A stretch of 64,000 nucleotides of DNA from NCBI RefSeq assembly GCF_001634365.1, contig NZ_CP014578.1, positions 2,046,001 through 2,110,000 of the forward strand. Direction: 5' to 3'. A program made the position numbers and the translations under genes. Under the pieces are notes generated by a model, which was not told where the DNA came from, did not search any database, and was given only the letters and a program-made list of their open reading frames with translations. This stretch comes from Paraburkholderia phytofirmans OLGA172 (GTDB lineage Bacteria; Pseudomonadota; Gammaproteobacteria; Burkholderiales; Burkholderiaceae). This document shows positions 53,179 through 61,650 of the stretch, piece by piece; position 1 is the first letter of the stretch; each line of letters opens with the position of its first letter.

Positions 53179-53952
53179 ATGACTGACGCAGTGGACGTGG
53201 TGATCGTCGCAAGTGCTTTCGGGATGGACGCGGTCCGCAAGGGCGGCCATCTGAAGTGGGCCGGCGCGAGCAAACGGGCCGGTGCGGCGGCGTTCGAAGT
53301 GCGCCGCGAACTGTTCGTGGACGAAGCCGATGCGGCGCCGCAGGCTTTGAGCGCGCTTGGCAAATCGATCGCAGAACTGGGCTTGTGGTCGGTGTATTCG
53401 ACCCCCGCTTCGCTGTATACGTCCGACGGACACGTCGACGCCGATGCGCTGCGTCTCGCGCTCGACGAAGCGACGGCGTTCGGCGCGCGCTTCGTGAAGC
53501 TGCAACTCGGCGGATTCGCTTCCGAGGCCGATGGCGCGGCGATTGCCGACCATCTGCGCGGCGCGAACGTGCGGCTCGTCGTCGAAAACGGCCAATTGGC
53601 CGAAGGCGGCTCGCTTGCGCAATTCACTGGCCTGTTCGATGCGTTGAAGCGCGAAGGCCACGCCGACGTTCTCGGCATGACTTTCGACATCGGCAACTGG
53701 GCATGGTGCGATGTCGCGCCGCTCGATGCCGCTGGGCCGTTGGCTGCACACGTCGAATACATCCATTGCAAGACGGCGGTGGGCGAGGGCGCACGACGCT
53801 TTCCCGCCGCGCCGGCCGCCGACGACACGCAGTTCGCCGCGGTGCTCGACAAGCTGCCGCGCCACGTGCCGCGCGGCATCGAATTTCCGTTCGATGCGAG
53901 CCGGATCGACGCGGACGCGGCGCATTACGTCGCTTGGCTGGCCGCCGCGTAA
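53179..53952 (+). CDS. kguE: TIM-barrel sugar isomerase/epimerase-like protein KguE
   Basis: 257 residues. The AP-endonuclease-2/xylose-isomerase-like barrel shows Phe-Glu-Val-Arg-Arg-Glu-Leu near 38-44, Val-Lys-Leu-Gln-Leu-Gly-Gly near 109-115, Val-Glu-Asn-Gly-Gln near 135-139, Thr-Phe-Asp-Ile-Gly-Asn near 168-173 and His-Cys-Lys near 196-198. These are usual metal/substrate positions. Its order ahead of a PfkB kinase, an ACS-family transporter and a hydroxyacid dehydrogenase matches kguEKTD of Pseudomonas aeruginosa. The precise reaction of KguE is not established. The start at 53179 is used; the frame opens earlier at 53008. Confidence 0.82.
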   Translation: MTDAVDVVIVASAFGMDAVRKGGHLKWAGASKRAGAAAFEVRRELFVDEADAAPQALSALGKSIAELGLWSVYSTPASLYTSDGHVDADALRLALDEATAFGARFVKLQLGGFASEADGAAIADHLRGANVRLVVENGQLAEGGSLAQFTGLFDALKREGHADVLGMTFDIGNWAWCDVAPLDAAGPLAAHVEYIHCKTAVGEGARRFPAAPAADDTQFAAVLDKLPRHVPRGIEFPFDASRIDADAAHYVAWLAAA

Positions 53953-53991
53953 ACGGCGCGTAGGCCTTAAAAAAGTACGCAGGAGCGAAGC

Positions 53992-54975
53992 ATGAGCAAC
54001 ACAACCGCAGCACTCGACGTCATCACCTACGGCGAAGCGATGGCCATGTTCGTGGCCGCCGACACCGGCGCGCTCGCCGGTGTCGGGCAATTCACCAAGC
54101 GCGTCGCGGGTGCCGATCTGAACGTGGCGATCGGTCTGTCGCGATTAGGTTTCAAGGTGGGTTGGATGAGCCGGGTCGGCAACGATTCGTTCGGCCAGTA
54201 CGTGCGCGACACGCTGGCGAAAGAAGGCATCGACCAGCGCTGCGTTACCACCGACGAGCGCTACCCGACCGGTTTCCAGTTGAAGTCGAAGAATGACGAC
54301 GGCAGCGATCCGGCTATCGAGTATTTCCGCAAAGGGTCGGCGGCGAGCCACCTGTCGTTGGCCGACTACGCGGCCGATTACGTGCTGCCCGCGCGTCACT
54401 TGCATCTGACAGGCGTGGCCCCGGCGATCTCAGCCAGCTCGCGCGAACTCGCGTTCCATCTGGCGCGTGAAATGCGTGCCGCCGGCAAGACCATTTCGTT
54501 CGACCCGAATCTGCGCCCGACGCTGTGGCCCTCGCGCGCCGCGATGGTCGAAGGGCTGAATGCGCTCGCCGCACTGGCCGACTGGGTGCTGCCCGGCATC
54601 GGCGAAGGCGAGATTCTGACTGGTTATACGCAGCCGGACGACATTGCAAAGTTTTATCTCGACCACGGCGCGCGCGGCGTGATTATCAAACTCGGCGCAG
54701 AAGGCGCGTACTTCCGCACCGCCGACGATGCCGCCGTGATCGCCGGCCGGCCGGTCGTGAAGGTGGTGGACACGGTCGGCGCGGGCGATGGCTTCGCCGT
54801 CGGCGTGGTCAGCGCGCTGCTCGAAGGCAGGACACTGCCGCAAGCGGTTGCGCGCGGCAACCGCATCGGCGCACTGGCGATCCAGGTAATCGGCGATTCG
54901 GAAGGCCTGCCGAGCCGCGCCGAACTCGACGCGCTCGAGCTCGCCGATGTGCCGCACGATGCAACCGCGGCTTGA
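53992..54975 (+). CDS. kguK: PfkB-family 2-ketogluconate kinase
   Basis: 327 residues. It begins Val-Ile-Thr-Tyr-Gly-Glu-Ala-Met-Ala-Met-Phe and has the PfkB signature 2 Asp-Thr-Val-Gly-Ala-Gly-Asp-Gly-Phe near 259-267, whose second Asp is the catalytic base. The family is ribokinase-like and near KdgK. In this operon it should phosphorylate 2-ketogluconate to 2-keto-6-phosphogluconate, which KguD then reduces. GCAGGAG precedes the ATG. 39 bp follow kguE. Confidence 0.85.
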   Translation: MSNTTAALDVITYGEAMAMFVAADTGALAGVGQFTKRVAGADLNVAIGLSRLGFKVGWMSRVGNDSFGQYVRDTLAKEGIDQRCVTTDERYPTGFQLKSKNDDGSDPAIEYFRKGSAASHLSLADYAADYVLPARHLHLTGVAPAISASSRELAFHLAREMRAAGKTISFDPNLRPTLWPSRAAMVEGLNALAALADWVLPGIGEGEILTGYTQPDDIAKFYLDHGARGVIIKLGAEGAYFRTADDAAVIAGRPVVKVVDTVGAGDGFAVGVVSALLEGRTLPQAVARGNRIGALAIQVIGDSEGLPSRAELDALELADVPHDATAA

Positions 54976-55002
54976 GCGCGGGCGAACCACGCTCAGGGGG
55001 CC

Positions 55003-55046
55003 GCATTCAACGCATTCAAAGCATTCAAAGCATTCAAAGCATTCAG
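55003..55046. repeat. 9-bp tandem repeat, about five units
   Basis: Units of GCATTCAAA, the last one altered (GCATTCAG), lie in the kguK-kguT gap just downstream of the kguK stop. Confidence 0.85.
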
Positions 55047-55148
55047 CCATTCAGCATTAGCTAGTTCGATAACAGCAAGAGCGCTCGAACAGCGCCCCAT
55101 GACCGCCCATCTTTGCTTCGGGAAGCCGTTAGCAACTATCTTGCATGA

Positions 55149-55290
55149 GACCAGAGTAAGTACTTTGCACCAACTCTGGTCGACCGCAACTGCATGGGAC
55201 CAGAGTAAGAGCTTTGCATGGGACCAGAGTAAGCGTTAAAGCGCTAACTCTGGTCGACAGCTAAAGCGCTAACTCTGGTCGACAAAGGAG
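55149..55290 (+). promoter_or_regulatory. Nested inverted-repeat leader ending on the kguT ribosome-binding site
   Basis: A single hairpin (GACCAGAGT 55149-55157 / ACTCTGGTC 55173-55181) is followed by a nested pair. The outer arms are GACCAGAGT 55198-55206 and ACTCTGGTC 55272-55280; the inner arms (14 bp, one mismatch) are 55222-55235 and 55242-55255. Immediately after the outer arm come GAC, AAAGGAG and, six bases later, the kguT ATG. A related structure precedes the gene at 63605. Confidence 0.8.
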
Positions 55291-55296
55291 ACTCAC

Positions 55297-56592
55297 ATGA
55301 CCTCATCGCTTGCCATTCGCCGCTGGTGGACGATCATGCCGATCGTATTCATCACGTACAGCCTCGCTTATCTCGACCGTGCGAACTTCGGTTTCGCATC
55401 GGCTGCCGGCATCAATCAGGATCTCGGCATCAGCAAGGGGCTGTCGTCGTTGATCGGCGCATTGTTCTTTCTCGGCTATTTCTTCTTCCAGATTCCTGGC
55501 GCGATTTACGCGGAACGCCGCAGCGTGAAAAAGCTCGTGTTCTGGAGCCTGATCCTGTGGGGCGGTTGCGCGGCGCTGACCGGCATGGTCAGCAATATTC
55601 CCTCGCTGATGGTGATCCGCTTCGTGCTCGGCGTCGTCGAAGCCGCGGTGATGCCGGCGATGCTGATTTTTATCAGCAACTGGTTCACGAAGAGCGAGCG
55701 CTCGCGGGCCAACACCTTCCTGATTCTCGGCAATCCCGTGACGGTGCTGTGGATGTCGGTGGTATCCGGCTATCTGGTGCATTCGTTCGGCTGGCGTCAC
55801 ATGTTCATCGCCGAAGGCGCGCCCGCGATTCTCTGGGCCGTGTGCTGGTGGTTCATCGTGCAGGACAAGCCGCAGCAGGTCTCGTGGCTCACCCAGCAGC
55901 AAAAGGACCAGCTCGCCGAAACCTTGCGCGCCGAACAGGCCGCGATCAAGCCGGTGCGCAACTACAGCGAAGCGTTCCGCACGCCTGCGGTCATCAAGTT
56001 GTGCGCGCAGTATTTTTGCTGGAGCATCGGCGTGTATGGTTTCGTGCTGTGGCTGCCGTCGATCCTGAAGAATGGTTCGACGCTCGGCATGGTCGAAACC
56101 GGCTGGCTCTCGGCGCTGCCGTATCTGGCCGCAACGATCGCCATGCTGGCGGCTTCGTGGGCATCGGATAAACTCAACCGCCGCAAAGTGTTCGTGTGGC
56201 CGTTCCTGCTGGTCGGCGCGATCGCGTTCGCCGCGTCGTACGCGATCGGCTCCACGCACTTCTGGATTTCGTATGCGCTGCTGGTGATCGCCGGCGGTGC
56301 GATGTATGCGCCGTATGGGCCGTTCTTCGCGATCGTGCCGGAACTGCTGCCGAAGAACGTTGCGGGCGGCGCGATGGCGCTGATCAACAGCATGGGGGCG
56401 CTCGGATCGTTCGTCGGCTCGTACGTGGTCGGCTATCTGAATGGCGCGACCGGTTCGCCCGCGGCATCCTATGCGTTCATGAGCGTGGCCCTCGTCGCCG
56501 CGGTGATTCTGACGCTGATCGTCAAGCCGCAGCCACAAGCAGAGCCGCTGAGCAAGGGCGCCAAGCTCGCTACACCGTTGCAAGGAAAATAA
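55297..56592 (+). CDS. kguT: MFS transporter, 2-ketogluconate permease KguT (ACS family)
   Basis: 431 residues with twelve hydrophobic helices. The N-terminus has Tyr-Leu-Asp-Arg-Ala-Asn-Phe-Gly near 26-33, the anion:cation symporter family mark, and Phe-Phe-Leu-Gly-Tyr-Phe in the second helix. The family imports sugar acids. Position between the kinase and reductase genes supports 2-ketogluconate as substrate. A 321-bp leader with nested inverted repeats separates it from kguK, which may allow independent control. The ATG follows AAAGGAG. Confidence 0.87.
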   Translation: MTSSLAIRRWWTIMPIVFITYSLAYLDRANFGFASAAGINQDLGISKGLSSLIGALFFLGYFFFQIPGAIYAERRSVKKLVFWSLILWGGCAALTGMVSNIPSLMVIRFVLGVVEAAVMPAMLIFISNWFTKSERSRANTFLILGNPVTVLWMSVVSGYLVHSFGWRHMFIAEGAPAILWAVCWWFIVQDKPQQVSWLTQQQKDQLAETLRAEQAAIKPVRNYSEAFRTPAVIKLCAQYFCWSIGVYGFVLWLPSILKNGSTLGMVETGWLSALPYLAATIAMLAASWASDKLNRRKVFVWPFLLVGAIAFAASYAIGSTHFWISYALLVIAGGAMYAPYGPFFAIVPELLPKNVAGGAMALINSMGALGSFVGSYVVGYLNGATGSPAASYAFMSVALVAAVILTLIVKPQPQAEPLSKGAKLATPLQGK

Positions 56593-56596
56593 GTTG

Positions 56597-57562
56597 ATGA
56601 AGAAGATCGTCGCCTGGAAGTCATTGCCCGAGGACGTGCTCGCGTATCTGCAACAGCGTGCAGAAGTCGTGCAGGTCGACCCCGCGCAGCACGACGCGTT
56701 TGTTGCCGCGCTGAAAGACGCGGACGGCGGTATCGGTTCGAGCGTGAAAATCACGCCAGCGATGCTCGAAGGCGCGAGCCGGCTGAAGGCGCTGTCGACC
56801 ATCTCGGTGGGCTTCGACCAGTTCGATGTCGCCGATCTCACGCGCCGCGGCATCGTGCTCGCGCACACGCCGGACGTGCTGACCGAATCCACGGCGGATA
56901 CGGTGTTCTCGCTAATCCTCACTTCGGCGCGGCGAGTGGTCGAACTCGCGGAGTGGGTGAAGGCGGGCGAGTGGAAGCACAGCATCGGACCCGCGCATTT
57001 TGGGGTCGACGTGCAGGGCAAGACGCTTGGCATCGTCGGACTGGGACGGATCGGCGGCGCGGTCGCGCGGCGCGCGGCGCTGGGCTTCAACATGAAGGTG
57101 CTGTATACGAACCGCAGTGCGAACGCGCAGGCAGAACAGGTTTACGGTGCGCGCCGCGTCGAATTGGCGGAGCTGCTGGCCATCTCCGACTTCGTCTGTC
57201 TGCAGGTGCCGCTCACGCCCGAGACGAAGCACATGATCGGCGCGGCCGAACTCAAGTCGATGAAGCAGAGCGCGATCCTGATCAACGCATCGCGCGGCGC
57301 CACGGTCGATGAACAGGCGCTGATCGAAGCACTGCAAAACGGCACGATTCACGGCGCGGGTCTGGACGTGTTCGAGACCGAACCGCTGCCGGCCGATTCG
57401 CCGCTGCTGAAAATGGCGAATGTGGTCGCGCTGCCGCATATCGGTTCGGCGACGCACGAGACGCGCCATGCGATGGCGCGCAATGCGGCGGAGAACCTTG
57501 TAGCCGCGCTCGAGGGTACGCTCGCGATCAACATCGTCAATCGCGAAGTGTTGAAGAAATGA
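56597..57562 (+). CDS. kguD: D-2-hydroxyacid dehydrogenase, 2-keto-6-phosphogluconate reductase KguD
   Basis: 321 residues. The Rossmann motif Gly-Leu-Gly-Arg-Ile-Gly is near 150-155, catalytic Arg in Asn-Ala-Ser-Arg-Gly near 233-237, Glu in Phe-Glu-Thr-Glu and His in Leu-Pro-His-Ile-Gly-Ser near 281-286. This is the full D-isomer dehydrogenase triad. In the kgu pathway it reduces 2-keto-6-phosphogluconate to 6-phosphogluconate. It starts 4 bp after kguT and overlaps ptxS by four bases. A TTG one codon earlier is in frame. Confidence 0.88.
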   Translation: MKKIVAWKSLPEDVLAYLQQRAEVVQVDPAQHDAFVAALKDADGGIGSSVKITPAMLEGASRLKALSTISVGFDQFDVADLTRRGIVLAHTPDVLTESTADTVFSLILTSARRVVELAEWVKAGEWKHSIGPAHFGVDVQGKTLGIVGLGRIGGAVARRAALGFNMKVLYTNRSANAQAEQVYGARRVELAELLAISDFVCLQVPLTPETKHMIGAAELKSMKQSAILINASRGATVDEQALIEALQNGTIHGAGLDVFETEPLPADSPLLKMANVVALPHIGSATHETRHAMARNAAENLVAALEGTLAINIVNREVLKK

Positions 57563-58806
57563 GCACGACGCCGCCTGCCGCCGCACGCCGCGCGACGATC
57601 ACCGACGTCGCGCGCGAAGCCGGCACGGGCAAGACCAGCATCTCGCGCTACCTGAATGGCGAGATGAGCGTGCTGTCGCCGGAATTGCGCGCGCGCATCG
57701 AGGCGGCCATCGAGCGTCTCGACTATCAGCCGAACCAGATGGCGCGCGGCCTCAAGCGTGGCCGCAATCGCCTGATCGGCATGCTGCTCGCCGACCTGAC
57801 GAACCCATATTCCGTCGAAGTGCTGCAAGGCGTGGAAGCCGCTTGCCACGCGCTCGGGTTGATGCCGCTGATCTGCCACGCGGCCAACGAAGTCGAAATG
57901 GAGCGGCGCTATCTGCAACTGCTCACCACGTATCGCGTGGAAGGCGTGATCGTCAACGCGCTCGGCGTGCGCGAGGAAACACTGCGGCCGGTGGGCGGCG
58001 GGGGGATTCCGGCGGTGCTGGTCGACCGTTCGGTGGAAGGGCTGGTCGCCGACATGGTTGGGCTGGACAACCGGGCGGCCGCTGAGCTTGGCACGCGGCA
58101 TCTGCTCGACAACGGTTTCGACGATATCTGGTTTGTCGTGCAGCCCTTCGAGCAAATCAGCTCGCGGCAACTGCGCGAGGCGGCGTTTCGCGAGGTGATG
58201 AGCGGCGAGGGCGGTAAGGGACGTGAGGGCGGGCCTGGCGGTAAGGGCGAAGGCAGCAGGACGGGCGGCAAGGGAAACGGCGACAAGGGTGGCGCGCGGG
58301 GGCATACGCTGGTGCTGAACCTCGCGGAGCCGGCGGCGGTCGAACGTGCCCTCGCTGAACTGGATCGCGCAATTGATGCGGTTGGCGGTTCGGGCGGGGC
58401 CGTGTCCAGCGCGGCAGATAACGCCGCACGCAGCGCCACGGATAACGCCACGGATAACGCCACAGATAACGCCACAGATAACGCCACCGTTACAGCCGCA
58501 GTTCGCGCCATCGGCAAACCCAGCCGCATCGCCTTGTTCGCGGCCAACGCGCCGGTCGCGCTGTGCCTCGCCCTCCATCTGAAAGCGCGCTATGGCGTGG
58601 ATTGGCAGGCGCGCGTCGCGCTGCTGTCGATCGACGATCCCGAATGGGCCGAATTGACCGGCGTCACTACGATCCGCCAGCCGACCTACGAGATCGGCTA
58701 CCGTGCGGTCGAGTTCCTCCATGAGCGCATCGAAGGGGTGCAAACCACCGCGCGCGACTGCCTCCTGCCAGGCGAATTGATCATCCGTGCGTCAACTTCG
58801 CGCTGA
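57559..58806 (+). CDS. ptxS: LacI-family regulator of the kgu operon (PtxS-like), with low-complexity inserts
   Basis: 415 residues; LacI regulators have about 330-350. The HTH (Ile-Thr-Asp-Val-Ala-Arg-Glu-Ala-Gly) is at 15-40 and the hinge at about 55-65 (Gln-Met-Ala-Arg-Gly-Leu). The sugar-binding domain follows, but is split by a Gly/Lys-rich insert (about 215-250) and an Ala/Thr/Asp/Asn repeat (about 275-314). Both inserts are in the effector domain and probably in surface loops. Its ATG overlaps the kguD stop, and the operator at 53126 heads the operon, so autoregulation is expected. In P. aeruginosa ptxS is upstream of kguE, here it is last. Confidence 0.87.
   Translation: MSTTPPAAARRATITDVAREAGTGKTSISRYLNGEMSVLSPELRARIEAAIERLDYQPNQMARGLKRGRNRLIGMLLADLTNPYSVEVLQGVEAACHALGLMPLICHAANEVEMERRYLQLLTTYRVEGVIVNALGVREETLRPVGGGGIPAVLVDRSVEGLVADMVGLDNRAAAELGTRHLLDNGFDDIWFVVQPFEQISSRQLREAAFREVMSGEGGKGREGGPGGKGEGSRTGGKGNGDKGGARGHTLVLNLAEPAAVERALAELDRAIDAVGGSGGAVSSAADNAARSATDNATDNATDNATDNATVTAAVRAIGKPSRIALFAANAPVALCLALHLKARYGVDWQARVALLSIDDPEWAELTGVTTIRQPTYEIGYRAVEFLHERIEGVQTTARDCLLPGELIIRASTSR
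58417..58488. repeat. 12-bp tandem repeat within ptxS
   Basis: Units of GATAACGCCACR, four nearly perfect and two degenerate, encode Asp-Asn-Ala-Thr. The unit length keeps the frame. Confidence 0.88.
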
Positions 58807-58866
58807 TCTGCGATCATTCGGGCTGCGGCGCGCAGCGGGTGCGCGCCGGTCATCGCAAGGAAACTC

Positions 58867-59676
58867 ATGGTTGTTGCACCGCTTACCCTCTCGAGCCTCG
58901 CCGTCGCGACGCTGCTGGTCGCCGCTTTACCGTTCCTGATTTACCGCCGTCTGCGCCGGCCGCTCGCGCTCAACCCCCGCGACGCCATTACCGGCATCGC
59001 CGTGTTCGCGCTGTTCGCGATGGTGATCGAGCGCGCGCTGAATGACTACGTGCTGCACCGGAACGAAGCGACCGCCACCCTCCTGGCCAATCCGCTGGCC
59101 TTCGTGGTGTACGGCGCGTTGGCCGCGGGTATCTGCGAGGAAGTGGGGCGTTTCATCGGAATGCGCCTGCTGCTCAAGCGCGCGGCAGCGAAGTCCGCGT
59201 CCGCTGCGAGCACGGGTGACGGCACGGCGCTCACCTATGGCCTCGGTCACGGCGGCGCTGAGGCCTGGCTGGTCGGCGTGCTGGTGCAGATTCAATGGAT
59301 CCTGTTTGCCGTCTTCGAGAACCGCGGCGAACTGGACGGCTACCTGAGCAATCTGCCGACCGACTCGGTAATGCGCATCCACTTGATCCTCGCAAGCCTG
59401 ACGCCGCAGACGGCCGGCATTTTCGCGCTCGAACGGGTGGCCGCACTGGTGTTCCAGATCGGCTTGTCGGTATTGATGTGGCGTGGCGTGCGGGCGGGCT
59501 GGCGCGGCATCCTGCCGCTCGCGATTGTGTTGCATGCGCTGGTCGACGTGCCGGCTGCGCTGTTCCAGGCGCAACTCGTGCCGCTCGCCGCAGTGGACGG
59601 CGTGTATGCGCTGGGGGCGGTGATTGTCGCGGGCTTGCTGTTCAGAACGTTCCGTCGCCCGGCGGTTGCCGCATGA
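58867..59676 (+). CDS. YhfC-family intramembrane metalloprotease-like protein
   Basis: 269 residues with about eight hydrophobic helices. Motifs Ile-Cys-Glu-Glu-Val-Gly-Arg near 92-98, Gly-Leu-Gly-His-Gly-Gly-Ala-Glu near 125-132 and His-Ala-Leu-Val-Asp-Val-Pro near 222-228 place Glu-Glu, His and His inside membrane helices, as in PrsW/CPBP/YhfC putative proteases. GCAAGGAAA stands before the ATG. It follows ptxS by 60 bp but is probably unrelated to sugar-acid use. Substrate unknown. Confidence 0.82.
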   Translation: MVVAPLTLSSLAVATLLVAALPFLIYRRLRRPLALNPRDAITGIAVFALFAMVIERALNDYVLHRNEATATLLANPLAFVVYGALAAGICEEVGRFIGMRLLLKRAAAKSASAASTGDGTALTYGLGHGGAEAWLVGVLVQIQWILFAVFENRGELDGYLSNLPTDSVMRIHLILASLTPQTAGIFALERVAALVFQIGLSVLMWRGVRAGWRGILPLAIVLHALVDVPAALFQAQLVPLAAVDGVYALGAVIVAGLLFRTFRRPAVAA

Positions 59677-59787
59677 GCCGCTTGTGAGCCGCCTGTGAGC
59701 CGCGTGTTACTCAGGCCATCCGTGATTCTCTAACTTTCGGTGTACCTCTTCGGTACACCGTTCAGGCACATCCTTTCGGCACACCTC

Positions 59788-60156
59788 ATGGAAGAAGCTT
59801 ACCAATACGACTGCGCGAATCCCGAGTTCGAGGAATTGGCTCGCGTCATCAGCGATCTGTTTCCCGAGCAGACACAGTTCATCCAGCGTGCCGGCGAAGA
59901 CGGCACGCCGACGCTGGCCATTCACTGGGTTGCAATGCGTTTTGGCGCGACCGCGCGCCGCATCGTGATGACCGTGGTGATTGCGCCGACCGCGTTGGCG
60001 CGTTATCGCGCGTTGCCGGCGCGGCTGCGCGGCCGGAGTTTCGCGGTGCTGCGGGCGTTTGTAGAAGCGAGCATCGGCTCGCTCGAAGAACAGTACGCGA
60101 ACGGCGAGGCGGTGCCGCGCGATGTGACGGTGGATCTCGGCGACGAGTTTGCTTAA
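59788..60156 (+). CDS. Conserved hypothetical protein (DUF3022-like)
   Basis: 122 residues. A compact, probably alpha/beta protein starting Met-Glu-Glu-Ala-Tyr-Gln-Tyr-Asp-Cys. A helix (Phe-Glu-Glu-Leu-Ala-Arg-Val-Ile-Ser-Asp) is followed by strands (Leu-Ala-Ile-His-Trp-Val, Arg-Ile-Val-Met-Thr-Val-Val-Ile). It resembles the Burkholderia DUF3022 proteins as I remember them. The ATG at 59788 is preferred to 59740, but no good Shine-Dalgarno is visible at either. Function unknown. Confidence 0.65.
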   Translation: MEEAYQYDCANPEFEELARVISDLFPEQTQFIQRAGEDGTPTLAIHWVAMRFGATARRIVMTVVIAPTALARYRALPARLRGRSFAVLRAFVEASIGSLEEQYANGEAVPRDVTVDLGDEFA

Positions 60157-60268
60157 AACGCTTGACTCAGGACCCGCGGGCCATTGGCTAGATGGCGGGC
60201 CCGAATGCGGCTGGGCTTACCGCGGTCAGCCGGCCACGACTCATTGGCTGGGAGTCACAGGCAGCGAC

Positions 60269-60706
60269 TCAATCGGCAAGCCGATAGACCTTCGCGAAGC
60301 GTGCGGCCTGCACCACGCCGTAGTCGCCGGGGGCGTACTGCATGATCCAGTCACCGGCGGCGCCGTGCAGCACGTCGCCGCCCCCTGCTGAACGGGCTAG
60401 CGAAAACGCTTCGTTCATCTGTTTGGCCAGCACGACGGCCGGACGGTTGCGATAAGCGCCCGGTGCGCCATGCGCGAGGGCGGTGTCTTCCGGCAGATAT
60501 TTCGCATCGAAGCGTTCGCGCGAGACGACCCAGCGGTCGCCGGTCGAACCGGTGATCAGCGCGTCGCCGCGGACATAGCGGTTCGGCCCTTCCAGGCTCA
60601 TCAGTTCGCCTTCGGCGGCGGCGAATTCAACGCTCACGGTTTCGTTTTTGACGACGCGCTGAGCGTTGGCATCTTGACTCAGGTCGAGATTTTTGAGTTC
60701 GGTCAT
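60269..60706 (-). CDS. PGDYG-type conserved hypothetical protein
   Basis: 145 residues. The C-terminal half contains Trp-Ile-Met-Gln-Tyr-Ala-Pro-Gly-Asp-Tyr-Gly, the motif that gives the PGDYG family its name, and Arg-Trp-Val-Val-Ser-Arg-Glu-Arg-Phe earlier. It appears cytosolic. No function is known. The start at 60706 gives the family-like N-terminus; an upstream in-frame GTG lacks a Shine-Dalgarno. It is convergent with the preceding gene. Confidence 0.72.
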   Translation of the reverse strand: MTELKNLDLSQDANAQRVVKNETVSVEFAAAEGELMSLEGPNRYVRGDALITGSTGDRWVVSRERFDAKYLPEDTALAHGAPGAYRNRPAVVLAKQMNEAFSLARSAGGGDVLHGAAGDWIMQYAPGDYGVVQAARFAKVYRLAD

Positions 60707-60931
60707 GAAGCGAGCGGGTGTAGAGAGATAGATAGCCGCGCCGGGACCCGGTGTCTCGACGCCACGTACTCGCAATCATGCCAGATGCATCTGAAGATCG
60801 GTTTCTTTTGCCATTGGCGGGGAAGGCGGCGAGCACGGCCGCCAAAAGCAAAAGAACCGGGCGCGCAGCGCAGAAATCCGCGCCGCGCGTCATCAACCGT
60901 GCAGCTGACCGCTTACGGCTTCACAGCCGCA
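60707..60931. other. Short intergenic region
   Basis: 225 bp between two minus-strand genes. Nothing was recognised apart from what must be the promoter of the PGDYG gene. Confidence 0.3.
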
Positions 60932-61423
60932 TCATTCGCTTGCCGGCGCCTTCTTACCGCCGCCCTTGCCATGGTGACGGCCACCCTCAGGGCCACCCTG
61001 ATGGAACGTTACGTCGGCCAGCTTCTTCTGTTCCGGCGAGAAGCTGTTGTACAGCGGGTCAAACGCATCGACCAGCCTCTTCATGCCGTCCGCATGCGCT
61101 TGCGCGATCGTCGCGTATTGCTTCATGTCGTCAAGCGCCGACAGGTTCGTGTCGGCCTTGCGCTGCTGGAACAACTGCCCCATCGTCTGGCCATTGCTGC
61201 GCATGACATCGGCGAACGCGTTCCATTGCGATTCCTGCGCCGGCGTGATCTTCAACTGGGTGTGCAGGTAGGCGATGCGGTCTTCGACATTGCGCTCGTG
61301 GCCGGCTTTTGCGGCGGGTGCGGAAGCCGGGGTGCCCATCGGCGCCGAAGCCGGCGCGGAAGTTTGTGCGAACGCGCCGCTCATGGCGACTGCGGTGGCC
61401 AACATTACGAGTGCTTTTTTCAT
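60932..61423 (-). CDS. Spy/CpxP-like (LTXXQ) periplasmic protein
   Basis: 163 residues. Signal peptide (Met-Lys-Lys-Ala-Leu, cleavage after Ala-Phe-Ala near 19), then an Ala/Pro/Ser-rich linker, then helices with Leu-Lys-Ile-Thr-Pro-Ala-Gln-Glu-Ser-Gln-Trp near 57-67. This is the LTXXQ motif of Spy/CpxP chaperones. A Gly/His/Lys-rich tail (Gly-Gly-Arg-His-His-Gly-Lys-Gly-Gly) could bind metal. Probably an envelope-stress chaperone; no sensor kinase gene is nearby. Confidence 0.82.
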   Translation of the reverse strand: MKKALVMLATAVAMSGAFAQTSAPASAPMGTPASAPAAKAGHERNVEDRIAYLHTQLKITPAQESQWNAFADVMRSNGQTMGQLFQQRKADTNLSALDDMKQYATIAQAHADGMKRLVDAFDPLYNSFSPEQKKLADVTFHQGGPEGGRHHGKGGGKKAPASE

Positions 61424-61555
61424 CGAAACTCCTGATGTCTGTTCGAATTAGGACAAGGCGAGCATGGCGAGCGACCCCACGCACATCGGCATAGCGACGC
61501 ACGGCGGCCGGCTGCCCGCTTCGCCGTCGCCGCTATTTGTATCACGATATCTCTA

Positions 61556-61635
61556 CAATGCGGCTACGGTACGACAAACGCTTACAACCGAAACGCAATG
61601 CGGCTGCGGTACGACAAACGCTTACAACCGAAACG
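61556..61635. repeat. Two 40-bp direct tandem repeats in a lysR leader
   Basis: 61556-61595 and 61596-61635 differ at a single base (CGGCTACGG versus CGGCTGCGG). They end 15 bp before the GTG of the LysR gene, so they lie over its promoter or 5' leader. Each unit contains CGGTACGACAAACGCTTACA. Confidence 0.95.
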
Positions 61636-61650
61636 AACAGGAAATAGCGG

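Noticed and set aside
55003..55046. Iteron or replication-origin repeats
   Set aside because: Short, degenerate, within an operon and without a replication initiator gene.
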